Positions 48,101 through 60,016 of a stretch of DNA of 64,000 nucleotides are shown piece by piece. Source of the stretch: Phallusia mammillata (Eukaryota > Chordata > Ascidiacea > Phlebobranchia > Ascidiidae); NCBI GenBank assembly GCA_003260075.1, contig QLIY01000302.1, positions 1-64,000 of the forward strand, read 5' to 3'. Position numbers and translations under genes: made by a program. Every line of letters starts with the position of its first letter. Within the stretch, counting starts at the first letter, position 1. The notes below the pieces were generated by a model. It was not told the DNA's origin. It did not search any database and saw only the letters and a program-made list of their open reading frames with translations.

Positions 48101-51100
48101 AGGCGGACAAGATACCGCTAACGCAACGACTGTCACAACCACACTGTTGACGTACTTTTGGTTCAGCATGCCAGCATACAAACTTTGGTACTATCTTAAA
48201 GATTCTTATCGCCTTGGATACACCAACCCTTTTGTATGTCGTAAATATACAAATATGCAAGCATTTTCTGGGATCAGCCCCGAGCGCTCACATTACACCT
48301 ATGAAAACGGCAAAGGCAAACTGCCATACAAGTAACAGTTTAAGTCAGGTCTGCAAACGGCATCATACCAAATCTGATTTTTTTCGAACTCTCACCCGGG
48401 GATTTGTTAAGACGTAACGTATCTTGGTTTGCTAAAACCCACCTGTTGTTGACACCTGTCGACTCCACAACACTTTGACCTCCCATGAGCGACCCTTTTT
48501 CGAACTGATCCAGCTTCAGGTAAGCTGCAAAATCTATGTTCTCTTCAAATTCGTTGGTCTTATCCCGAACTCGCTTAACAGAAGTTGCAGTTTGAGTCGG
48601 TGCTTTCGGCAGCGCTGGCGCTGAAGTTGAGATCGCTTCTGACAAACTCTTGACTTTGCGCTTCTAAAATAATACGACAAAGAGGTTGGTAGTGAAATAC
48701 TTTCGAGAAAACTGTGTATAGTGTGATAACTGATAGCTTGGGCGTTGTAATTCTATGAAACTATAAGTAATATCAATTCTACATATAGAGACAGGAAAAC
48801 TTTCGTAAGGACTAGATTAATTTTTGAATGTTACAAAGTTATCAATACGATTTGGCAAACCAAAAATGTGTTGCGGGCCGTAGTTTGGTGACCCCTGCTA
48901 TAGACCAAAACATATGCAAGTTCAACGCCCTGAGATCGATTAAATTCAAATTACCATTCTGACTGCACGTTCCGCTTTTGTTTTGGTGACCTTCATTTTA
49001 TGAACCGACCTTAAATGTTTCACCATATCCGTTTTTTGAATGAATCCTTTCTTACAAACCTTAAAGCAAGACAAACTGATTAGAACTATCAAGGGGACCT
49101 AACCACACTTCCATTCTGCATGCACTATAAACCATTCATGTAAAGTTATAAAAACTGCATTATTTTGATGTAAAGTAAGATTCCATAGATGTCAGTAAAA
49201 TGACATAAGTGGGTATGCCTGCTATCCAGCAAAAAATATTGCACAAAGTTATGTTTTACACAATGCCCTAATTCATTAAGTTCAGAAATTTTTCTCAGCC
49301 ATTTTTGGGAAGTTAGTTTGGTAACTGATGGAGTTACAAGGATCGATACACCAGGATGATACTAGCCAGATTTCATCTTGATTACACGCAGAACGTATGG
49401 AGGGACTAACTGAGCAACTGCTGATGTTATAAAATCACAAATGATAACAGAACAGTTTTATAAAGTCTACCACCTTACATACCACAACACATTACAACCA
49501 ACAGCCTGTGGAATATTTCGCATTGGGCCCCTGTTTACCAACTTGATCGTATGACAGGACAAGTAGAAAAAATATAAAGCTGTGAGGTCATCAAACCCGT
49601 GACTCAACCCACTTACAGCCACCATATGTAAAAAGTTTTTACAAAGGTGTACACGATGTACGATGATTACACAGCTCTTTTGTTGCTTGCCCTTGTAAGC
49701 TCAAAACGCATCGTAGTAGTTATCCTGTTTACACTACGAGGTTAAGATGTAAAGTTTTAATCCGTTGGTACAAACGGGGTTCACAATTCCATGATCTTTA
49801 CAACTAACTTTTTTGCCCTGTAAGACTTAAGCATGTACTGACTCCACTCAGTGCCATGTAAGGACTAGCATCATTACAAAGTTTAAACAATGAGATAAGG
49901 TGTTACCTAAGGTTCATGTGAGACTTTGATCACTTAAGCTTGTTTTATCGTGAACAAAATCTACCAACTAGGTATGTAAAACGATGAAGGTCTAGGCCTA
50001 CCTTGCACAAGTGTGGCCGATCCCCTGTGTGTGTCCTTTCATGTCGTCTAGCATTTGTGGATGTTGGGAATCTTTTGGCGCAGAATCGACATGCGTAGGG
50101 ACGTTCACCTGAGTGACTTCGTTGATGACGTCGCAGTTCGTGACGTGTGGGGTACGATCGCTCGCAAGAATCGCACTTGAACACGTTGAGCATTTTGCGG
50201 ACTAAGTTACCGTGTTTGGCCTGGAAAAGATTAGTAACTATAAGGTTCGTAGAGATACAGGGAATTGCCTACATTGATAACTTTTAAGCAACTGTCAAAT
50301 GCAACAGTTCGATATACATACTGTCTATACAAACACTGATATGATCTGATTACAAAAGCTAGACAGTTTCTAACAAAAGCTAATTCATCAAACTATTTAC
50401 AAATCGTGAAGGTTAAATAAATGTAAAATATATTTTTTTCTTTTCCTGAACAATATCCGTTTTTATTAACAAAGGTTTCATTGACAATTTGTAAAATATA
50501 CAGCATGAAAAACGTGATCTTAGTTTACGTACAGGTCATGAAATCACAATTCTGTACACATCAGTGGTATTGTGTGCTAATATTGGGAAATAAAGCAAAG
50601 AAGAAATTGGACAAGCTTACTTGGTGATGTCTTCTCAATTCTTCTTTTCGTGTGAAAAATATTTTCTGGCGGGAACACAACTTGCATGCAAACAAATAGA
50701 ATGAGGCGTCTTTATCACCTGTTTCATCACTTTCTGCACTATTGACGATTTCTAAAATACGAAAAATATACGTGAATAACTTCTAGGCTACAGCAGATGA
50801 TTTTCAATCGAGCTTATGAAGATTAACTAATGCACACTGGCGTCCAAGTTCAGGAATAGCTATTATTGTAAAATAGATATAAATCTATTCAAACAACGTT
50901 CTTTACACAGTAGTAACACACACAACGATAGAACAGGATGAAGTGGTAAATACTGAAGAGATTTAGACATCGTTGACGCAGGTTGGATTGGGAAAACCTT
51001 TTGGAAACATGAAACCACGACACTGACAAACCAATGATAATTAATTATCTCCAAAGAATTTATAAGGAAGTTTTTTATAAGGAAGTAATTTTAGAGATAA

Positions 51101-54100
51101 AAAGAACCTTAACAATCATATGATATACCTGCTGGAATTTCCGAATCTGAAGTAGATCGGTCAGATGCCGTGGTCGCATTTTCTTCGATTCCTTTCTCCG
51201 AATCGCCTGTACATAACAAAATAAATTCAAGCGACGTGAGATGCGTTTACAATATATAGCCTACGGCGAAGACTTAACAAAAACGCAGCGGGCAACTTTA
51301 ACTAAACATTAGTCTCATTGAACAAAAATGGAACTAGACGGTATCGTTATATATGCCGTGGCTTGGGTAACTATGAACACCTTTCTTGTTGTCTTTGCTG
51401 CTCTCTTGTCCATTGGGTTGGGTCAGTTTACTTATAATTTCTTGGTCCTTCTTGCCCTTGTTCCGAATAAAGCGTGGATTAATGTGAAGACGCTCGTAGT
51501 GACGACTCAAGCTGAACGAACGTGGAAAGAGCATATCGCATATGTCGCATCTGTAATACACACGCCCGTTTTATCATACATTTTTAACAGTTACAATACA
51601 ATCTAACATACCCAAAGTGGGCACTATCGGGGTTACAAACTTTCGAACTTTAAGAGAGAACCCATTGTTCTAGTGATTTTAGTTGTTTACATCGTGATAA
51701 GACACAGTTTTAGAGTTCATAGAAATAGCAATACTAAATGAGACACGAGAAGCTGTTTCGGTAAAAAATATTTCTTTGTGGGGCGTCTGGGAAATAAGAA
51801 ACTAGCAACTTGGTTTCCCCGCAATCAAATATATAGCTCGATGTCCAGCACAACAAACGCTAGTAGGACTGATAAAAGATCTGTTATAAAATTATTCGCT
51901 TTAGTTTTTTTGACAAACATGATTGGGTAAAAACCGCTTACATAGGTTAGCTTAATCAATACGCTTCTTCGTAACTCCATTCCTTAACAGGCTAATTGAA
52001 TGTGATACGCCTAACCAGAATGTGAATTGACCTTACCTGTACGACGTAACTCCACCTAATTTGCTCCGAATCGTATGTTCTTTGCAGACCTATGAGAATT
52101 CATTTTCATCACTAAGATGTGAAGTAAAATCTCATTGAATTATTTTAACAAACAATAAATTGGAAACTAGTTACTACAAAAAGCATGAATGTTTCTATAA
52201 CGGGATAAATTACAGCATCTACATGTGAACACACTTGGTACCTTAAATCTAAAATTTCCTTCTTCATCAAACGTCACTGCGCCACCTGAAAAGGAACACA
52301 TACGTAACAGGAACGAATGTTGTATTTGCGAAGTGGCTGGGATAGTAGATATGTGATTTCTGCACCAAGGCAACTTCATTGAAATTGGGGTGTGATTTAA
52401 AACAAACCGTATTAAGTTTGGGGCGCATATTTTTTTGTATTTAAGAAGAAATATTCATAATAGCACAAAAGTAATCAAAAAGCGCGGATGCGAAGGTTAT
52501 TCGATTTCCCAAAAAGTTTTACAAAACTTTAAATGGTAAATTTTGTTTCCAGCATCTTAGGCACCAACAAGCACTTACCGGCACTTTCAGCACAAAATAC
52601 TGCAGTTTGGACACTAGGAGGGGAAGGCAATCGTTGATTTCGAAGCTTTTCAGTAGATTTTGATTTTAGAATCTTGGGAGTTCTTTTGTGACATTCACGA
52701 AACACCTGTAAAGCGAATATTTTTAAAAACCTAAGTTTAGTTGCAACATCTCAAATTCTGTTATCAAAGGGTATGTTAACGGCATTTCCACACCAGGGAT
52801 CGCGACACTGGCAACAGCCAGTGTTTGTACGATAGGAACTCACTACACATTATCTTCATTTATAGAAACGGTTACATCCAGTGTTTTTTTAAGGTGTTTT
52901 GGGGGACCGTGTTTCCCAAAAGCAAATATGGCTATTTTTTTGTATTTAAATAAAACACTTGGGTCTTTAAAACTACTTAGCAGTCACCCAAACCAAACCT
53001 TAAAAAAAAGTCTCTTAAAACTACTTAGCGGTCACCCAAACCAAACCTTAAAAAAAAACCTTAAAACTACTTAGCGGTCACCCAAACCAAACCTTAAAAA
53101 AACCCTGGTTACATCAGTCAAATGGTCACCCTATACTTAAGGCTGTGTCAGCAACTCTACATCAGAAACGCTACTTTTTGTTAAATATAAACGGAAAAAA
53201 GCTGGTAAGTGTTGGCTTTACTTTACCTCGGCTGGTACTGTTCGATTGATGTTCATAAGTTTAGTTGGAATGTCAAAAAGACAGTCCTGATATCGAGAGG
53301 GTTTCCGTTTGTGACGAACCAACTTTATTTTTGCCAAAGGAGCTGTGTTGTTGTTATTTTTGTTAGCTCCAGATTGAGTTCGTTCTTTAGGTATATTGAT
53401 CTTCACACGTTTCTTTTTTTCTGTGTTACACATTATCTGATGTTATGTCATAAAATGCAACCTGAACTTCCAAATTAACAGCAGGGTTCCAAAATGTTTT
53501 GCTATATTAGGGTATGTTTTGCTATATAATACAAAACCTTTATAACGGATGTTGAGGTCGAAGCTTCTGGACAGTGCCAGTTTCTAACCTCACGGACCTC
53601 GTGCAGCTTGGGCCCTCAAGTGGATGTTAACAGCGCTCGGTCAACACTATGGGTTTATTTTTATAAAGCTCGCATTGGATATTTGGTAGTAGTGTGTAAC
53701 GTTTAAAACAAAAATTTAAAATCAAATAGTGTTAATTTTTAAAATGTGGAAGCACGTTAGGCGAATGGTTATGTGTCGTTGTGTTTATGTTGTTACTTAC
53801 TTGCAGTTTCTGGGTTAGCTGCTTGGTTGTCAAGTACAGCTTCGGCAGATTGCAAAACTTCGTCATTAGCGTCCTGAAAACATTTTGAATTTTGAAGATG
53901 CTATAAAATACAACACAAAATAATACGTCTGACTCTCTGTTATGCCGCAAAGTGCAACAATAGCAACGATAATGGTATATTTCAAAGTGAAGCTGCCCCA
54001 AGGGATTACACTTACTGTACAGTCAGTCGTTTTCACAGTGGAATCTGCTGGAAAGGTTTCGTGTGATGATTCGGCCTCCGGATCTGCATTTAAAACTTGC

Positions 54101-54120
54101 TTTGCACGAGAAATTTCCAT
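39115..54120 (-). CDS. Large C2H2 zinc-finger protein, about 2,044 aa, 25 exons
   Basis: This is probably a nuclear DNA-binding corepressor-type protein; I do not recognise the orthologue. Minus-strand exons are 54120-54016, 53873-53801, 53420-53227, 52705-52579, 52285-52242, 52089-52037, 51550-51432, 51206-51129, 50751-50621, 50220-50002, 49059-48955, 48663-48443, 48078-47871, 47629-47524, 46145-45854, 45204-43259, 42801-42718, 42336-42092, 41904-41758, 41630-41528, 41384-41259, 41184-41054, 40933-40799, 40643-40467 and 40080-39115. Together they make 6,135 nt, and every junction agrees in phase. Six zinc fingers are read: YRCDICDMLF...H-H, FACKLCSRQ, FKCDSCERSY, YACRFCAKRF, HLCKVCKKGF (residues about 198-402) and HKCTECPKSF (about 525-546). 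Three are split across exons. The 1.9-kb exon 16 is low in structure and has PLNLK, PLDLR and ALDFSKK, like CtBP-binding PLDLS motifs. The tail is Lys-rich. No PR/SET, BTB or KRAB domain was seen. The end of exon 7 and the first exon are the least certain parts. Confidence 0.82.
43057..43153. repeat. Near-perfect hairpin, 47-bp arms, 3-bp loop
   Basis: TTTAATCATAAACATTACTG at 43057 begins the left arm. Its complement ends at 43153, with loop CGA at 43104-43106 and a single mismatch. It lies in the intron between exons 16 and 17 of the zinc-finger gene. It may be a small foldback transposon or could give a miRNA-like hairpin when transcribed. Confidence 0.9.
46337..46649. mobile_element. Foldback element, 133-bp arms, hammerhead-like core
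   Basis: The arms at 46337-46469 and 46517-46649 are inverted copies with few mismatches and a 47-bp spacer. The right arm contains CTGATGA (46552-46558), a possible GCC/GGC stem II with loop ACATA, then GAAA (46571-46574). This is the order of a hammerhead ribozyme core. It lies in the intron between exons 14 and 15 of the zinc-finger gene. I found no flanking strand that would complete stems I and III within one arm, so self-cleavage is doubtful. Confidence 0.75.
46796..47082. mobile_element. hAT-type MITE in a zinc-finger gene intron
   Basis: The ends are CAGTGGTTCCCAACC and GGTTGGGAACCACTG. They are flanked by an identical 8-bp duplication CTCTATAA (46788-46795 and 47083-47090). At 287 bp it has no coding frame. 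Its termini match the element at 30605-31082, but the interior differs (GGGTGCCGCAA repeats). Confidence 0.92.
52964..53104. repeat. Minisatellite, about 47-bp unit, three copies
   Basis: The unit contains TTAAAACTACTTAGCGGTCA, then CCCAAACCAAACCTTAAAAA. The starts of ACTACTTAG are at 52972, 53020 and 53066. It lies in the intron between exons 3 and 4 of the zinc-finger gene. Length differences come from the poly-A part. Confidence 0.85.
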
Positions 54121-57100
54121 GTTAAATATCATACAAAGTGCCTTTGAAACAAAGCAGCGTGAAAAAGAGGTGTACATGTAGTTCGTTTAAGTCATGTTTT
54201 TTGCGTAACATGTTGCCCAAAATTGTACAAAAAGTAGTTTTTATTGTATTTGTGACTATTTGTGATCGAAAAGATAACATAGATTTGGACCACACCTCTT
54301 ACTTCCCCCGACAAATACAGCATTTGCGTTTCATGCTGCTGTGCACAGAAAAACAGCATGTAGCAAGATTGCCTAGTTAATACTGAGAACCACGGGTCCT
54401 GGTCTACACAGTTTTCTAGTACCACTGCTTTACACTACCAAACAGTTTCACAAGGTTACAACCACACACAATAATCATGTGCCTGATTAAAGTACATTAG
54501 GCTTGATAACGTCACAGCAATCACGACATTTCCAAGCGCGAATTAAGCAAAAAACGACTGGTGACCTAACCACTAAAACCATGATTCGACGCTTTACATT
54601 TTGTTTATAGTTGTTGACATTTATGTCGACTATCCTGTAGCCAGTTTCCTATGTTGTGCTTACTATAGCTTAAAACTAACTGTCTACAGTGAGCCCCACC
54701 ACACCACATACAACTATACAAGTTTTGAATGGGCTTCCAATTGTTCAGAATCAGAACACACGTCACTCGTGCTTAATTCGCCTAGAGCAAACAATACAGA
54801 CCATCGTCACACAAGAAACGTCCGCACCCACTGTGCAAATCGATCCACCACTTTCCATACCCATTTCCATGTCACAATTTTTTCGGATCAATGAAAACCT
54901 TTACTATACAGCTTGCTTGCAGTTCTCCACTGTCAATCTTCTAACCCAGAAATTAACGTTAACCATAAAAGTGCTCGTAAGTGTAGTTTTTGATACACAT
55001 TATATAAAACGATTCGCTAAACTTTATGAACCAGAAAGCATGGCTAAGCCTACTGATATATGTCAAGATTGTGGTAAAGCGCGAGCTCTAAAATTCCAAC
55101 CAATTTCTCTTACTTCCAAAAAACAACCAAAAGTATTTTCTGAGAATACAGAGCGGCGAAGGCTTTGCTTTTAGTCCGAGGTGGACCAAAGCACACGCAT
55201 TCAGTACCAACACATGACGCATTTTATTCTTATCTTAAAGCACCTCAAAGCACAACTAATTACCTCCAAAACGAATGTACGTACAGTATGGTTTCTTTTT
55301 ACTTTATCTAATCTATAGTCTACAACTGCACCAGTCACCACGCAACTAAAAAGAGGGTTTCGACCGTGTTAACTGACAGCAGAACGTGTACGGTAATGCC
55401 TTTTTCACTATTGACACAATATCCTCGCTTGAATTCACTCGATTTCAACATGGCGGTTTGGTTGAGTACCATGCGAACGAAAGGAATCCGTCTGGCGGAG
55501 CATAGGCGCTTGGTACTTCAACTAAACGCTCATAATCTTAGCACAAAGCGTACATACGTTTCATCAAACCACTACATAGTGTCTTGAAATCATGTAACTT
55601 TGTTACTATGTCTTAGTTGGGTCAGTGGCGAACACAAAACTTGCACAAATAGCATGTCAAAACCAGCAAATTTTCGTTGTTTTTCAACGTTTTTGGTAGA
55701 GGCAACATCGTGGTGCTGAATGCGGTGTCTCGCAGACAGGCGTTTCGCTTGGGTTGGGCTGGATTGGCTGGCGTGCGATCATTATAAAGCGTGCTGGGCT
55801 GTGTGCTTGTTGTAAGCATTCGTAGAGAAGTCAGTGTGGTGCGTGTGTGTATGCGCAACGTGCCACTGCGCAACTTTCCTACAGTGCTGAAGGAGCCGGC
55901 GCACTGAAGTAGTCATCAAGCTGTTTTAATAGGAAATGAGCACCTTTACAATATGGGGTGTCAGTTTTTTTTACTACACTACACTTTGTTTAGTGCACCA
56001 AACCACCAAGGAGTTGGTGCATCACAGATGACACCAATCATAAATTAGGATTTAAGTGGTAATTTTTAGCCTTCTTACTGGTTAAAAATTATTGCTTTTT
56101 AAGAAGACTGTTTCATCTAAAACACCATGTTCATGTACATCCTGTGGTTTGTTTGTGTACATTTTTCATTGTATTGTAAGAAGGTCAAAAACAATCACTA
56201 TTTACTTCAAGTTGATCACTTAATTTCAAGTTTGTGTGATTTACAAGACTATTTGCAGTTTCTAGATAAACTGTACAGTAAGTTTGTTCTTTAAATTCAA
56301 CGATTTTTTGGTTGAAATGTTTATGAAGACATATGCAGTTTGAGCTATTACCAAGTGACGTACTTGGGTGCTGAATATTGTAACTAATCTTCTCGCTTGG
56401 TTGGTTTAAGCACCCTGGTCACAGAGGCGATAAACAGCAGTTTTTAGCTATCATGTTTGCGGTAGTCTTGTGCATAAAAGAATGCACAGTAACAAAACCA
56501 TTTTGCCGGAGGCGCCCTTTTTGCCACAATCTGTGTTTGTGATACTGGTTTAACGTCATCTTCGTTGGAAACTGGAATGTTTTTCCGTTTGTTAAGTGAC
56601 GTTATTCAGCTCTTAACAGAGCCTGTGAAAATTACACTTCAACATTACTGGATGCTTTCTAACCTCGCCCAGAAGAACAGTCCACAATCAGCCCTGCTGT
56701 TATAAATTATTAACCAACAGCTATTTCCTTGTTTAGTGTTGGCTTCCATGTTCCCGATGGTAAACTACGCGTGTGCATGTTATCTCATAAGGATATCTTT
56801 GATTGCACCATCGTTTAAGTTGTGAGACACGAAATGATTCGGGAAATCAACATATTTACTTAGTACAACCTGTATCCATTAACGTACATATACATTAAAA
56901 TGTATACAAGGCAGCTGGTGCACTCGATTTCAAAAGGAAGTGGCTAGACACTTCCGACAGATGACTAAATCAATGTGAACTGCTGAGCTTTGCGAATCAA
57001 CACACACAATTCCTATAATGAAAGAGCCTAATGCAGCTCAGGCGTTAAAAAATGCAAATCATGTTCCGTTTTTTCTTCTTTTGGGGACATTTGACCATTT

Positions 57101-57579
57101 AAAATTGGCATATAAGTTGGCCCTTTGTAAAAGACATGTATCTTCGTAAACTTTTGCAATACATGAACTATTAAATCGGTATCAGCATGATGACCGATAT
57201 AGTGGAGTGCATCTAAAATACGTCTAGTCTTGCGTGTCTAACATCAAGAAATGGAACATTTTACAGCACTTAAAAGCTTAACTTTGAGCCCACTTGGAAG
57301 AAGTGTTTTCGATATTTCGGCGGTATGAATTGGTTTTGTCTATTTTGTTAATGCTTTAGATTTTAAGTTATGCTATCCCGATTGGTCAACACAATCGTTG
57401 AATATCCTGACCTATTATAGCAGGCCCAGCAACTAAAATGCAGTTCCGAAATTTCATCTAATCTAATCCTTGTTTGCATATAAGCCTTAACGTTACGCCT
57501 AATGAGCACCAAATGTAACCTAATCTTTTATATTTGTCTGCGCAAAAGTGTGATTTTCCGAACAAAAATGTGACTAAAT

Positions 57580-57780
57580 TTCATGCTTGGGCCTATAGTG
57601 TGTCGGTGTGTTTATCCGAACTGATTGATTTACTGGAGTTTGAAATGGAAATCTCTCCATAATTAATACTTTAAAAAGGTTGTACCCCCCCCCCTTCATG
57701 CTTGGGCCTATAGTGTGTCGGTGTGTTTATCCGAACTGATTGGAAATCTCTCCATAATTAATACTTTTAAAAGGTTGTAA
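57580..57780. repeat. Direct repeat around a C10 run (57685-57694)
   Basis: Copy 1 (57580-57684) and copy 2 (57695-57780) both begin TTCATGCTTGGGCCTATAG and end AAAGGTTGTA. Copy 2 lacks about 20 bp (GATTTACTGGAGTTTGAAAT region) and differs by one base near the end. Ten Cs separate them. This is the same structure as the G10 pairs, seen from the other strand. Confidence 0.88.
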
Positions 57781-59527
57781 AAAATCTGTACACTTGTATA
57801 AAATTTGTTGAGAAATTTACAAACAGTGTTGCTATAGGATAATTTAAAGCTTTATAAGTTGTCGTTTTGACATTAAACACCGAATTATAACGAAATCCAC
57901 GTAGTGGTATGTAAAGCATGTCGCTTTATTTAGAGGGTAAATTATCTTTCTGTTTGTATCGTTGGATAATAACGTAGCCTACGCGTATTCATACCCTTCG
58001 ATAAGTGCTCAACTCTGATGAAAGACCGTTTATTTTTATGAAGTTATACCTGTTTAAATAAAATTAGCAAATATATATTTGTAAGTTACGTATCTTAACA
58101 TTTTACTAAAACTGGAATGATGCTTCAGTTCAAGAAGTAAAAAGCGAAGAATGCAATTTGTTCTTTTTAACATCAACAGGGTTGGGAAACCTCACATGAA
58201 CATAACTCCCAAAGATTAACGACAGAAAGCTTAAAGCCCGATACACTTTTATGGACTGGAAATTTTTCTTACATTGCACCTAAACAGTCTAACGCATCGA
58301 ATTGACTGATCACTATAATGTAGAGAACAGAATGTTATTGCCGTATTTCTGTGCTCTAAAAAAAGCATTTTGCTGCATAAAGTTTACAATGCATAAGATT
58401 GGTGGCGACAGAGAGCTTATAACATTTGCCAAATATCAGATAAATGACTCCATACTACGGGATACTTTTGTGAAACGTTGACGCACTTTTTACTACACAA
58501 TCTTATGTGCACGTCGAGGCATCCGTTACTTGTACATTTTGATTATGCTTCGTGAATGTCGGAAACTTCTCAATATTTGTTTTTATACTCCAACGAAAAT
58601 TTTTTACTTGTTACTTAGACTGTGGTTTTGTAATGTTTTGCACACTTTTAGTTATAATATTTGTACACTACATGCCTTTCCATCATTGAAACAAACAGTA
58701 AATAAAAGATCAAGGCCGAATGAAAAATTAACGACGGTATTGATCACTTTTGGCGCTGTTGGGCCTCGCAGTCTCGATTCCCAGTCCGAACAACAAGCAA
58801 ACATCGCAAAATACTCATATATCAGAAGTAAATACATATATCTAAAAAAAACAATTCAAATATTTTATTTGTTTTTAATTAATACAGAGATAGGTCAATG
58901 TTGAGTGCAGGAAACTAAATCAACATTTTGCCGGCTTGGCTGAGACAACATAGAAATAATAAAGATTGCTTCTGATTGTACTTGCAAACAGGAAAACTAC
59001 AAAAAAACGGGTTGAAGTTTGTGTGCAACGTTGGTGAGCTGCGACAAACTGCCATTCTTTTTAAACACACAGTGCTTTAAGTCAAGTTGCGAAATGTAAA
59101 TCTAATGTTATTGTTTCATATTTTTGTTTCAAAAAGTGTGAAAGTAACCGTTGATACCATTTCTTTTTTTATTTTGAAGCACCCCTGAGACTAATTTCTG
59201 TGAATATTGCAGAAGTTTAAGTTAATGGATAAAGTTTATTATGTTTAAGTGGCATTTGTCACCAGGCAACTTCTCATTGATCTGTCAAAATGTACCAAAA
59301 TATGTGTTGTATTTTTTGTTACTGTCTTTCTTTTCCTGATGCATTGTTCAGTTTCTTAGCTCCAAATTCAACTTAGTGTAATGTAAAATGTGTATTACTT
59401 CAAAATGTCTCACATTTTACAAGCCAGATCAGTTTTCTTAAACACAGTGACAAATATTTATAACTTGATGCCATCTTTATAGACTATTAAGTTTTTTATA
59501 TTTTGTTGTGAAATGGATGACGTAAAT

Positions 59528-59630
59528 CGGGGGTCCACAACCTTCTGCATGCAGCAGGCCAAGACTAAGATCCTCCAAGTTGCAGTACTAATTTTACTCT
59601 GAAAGCAGACCCATAGGTTGCAGACCCCTA
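59528..59630. mobile_element. Small MITE-like inverted pair
   Basis: GGGGGTCCACAACC at the left and GGTTGCAGACCCCTA at the right are imperfect inverted copies. They are close to hAT-type termini (CAGGGGTCCCCAACC class). The flanks CGTAAAT and CCTAAAT may be a decayed duplication. It is only about 100 bp. Confidence 0.5.
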
Positions 59631-60016
59631 CCCTAAATAGTAGCTGTTCAAACAATAGACAGATATATTTACACATATATATGTATATCTAACCACCAAG
59701 AAAGCACAACTTGTAAAAACTAACAGATGAGCATAAATTTATAACTGGGATCAGTCCTGAAGTGTCTAAGCAATGTTTTCGATATATTTGGAACGTAGAG
59801 ATGTGCTAAAAAAGTATCATTTTATAACAGTCAGATGTGTTTTTGTTTGCTTTTAAAATTTGTTCTTTATTGCATTAACTTCTCTAGAAAGCTGTATCCT
59901 ATCTTTTAAGAATGTATTTGGTCTTTACAGATTTTTTTATTTGACTGACCTGGCTGATAAAGGGTTTATGCAAGGACTGTGTATTTGCTTGTACTGTTCC
60001 CTACTTAGCATCATAA

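Larger units (their letters stand above)
54121..60016. other. Non-coding stretch between divergent genes
   Basis: The zinc-finger gene (minus) and the Raf gene (plus) diverge from this 5.9-kb region, which should hold their promoters and any untranslated first exons. A 161-codon plus-strand frame at 54689-55174 has no splice support or recognisable domain and is not called. A C10 duplication lies at 57580-57780 and a small MITE-like pair at about 59528-59630. No other gene could be supported. Confidence 0.5.

Noticed and set aside
51328-51606. 92-codon plus-strand frame with hydrophobic N-terminus
   Set aside because: It is antisense to a C2H2 finger exon (YRCDICDMLF...RHYERLH) on the minus strand.
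54689-55174. 161-codon plus-strand frame (MSPTTPHTTIQ... with CQDCGKARAL)
   Set aside because: There is no splice support and no recognisable domain. The single CxxC does not make a finger. It lies in the expected promoter region of the zinc-finger gene.
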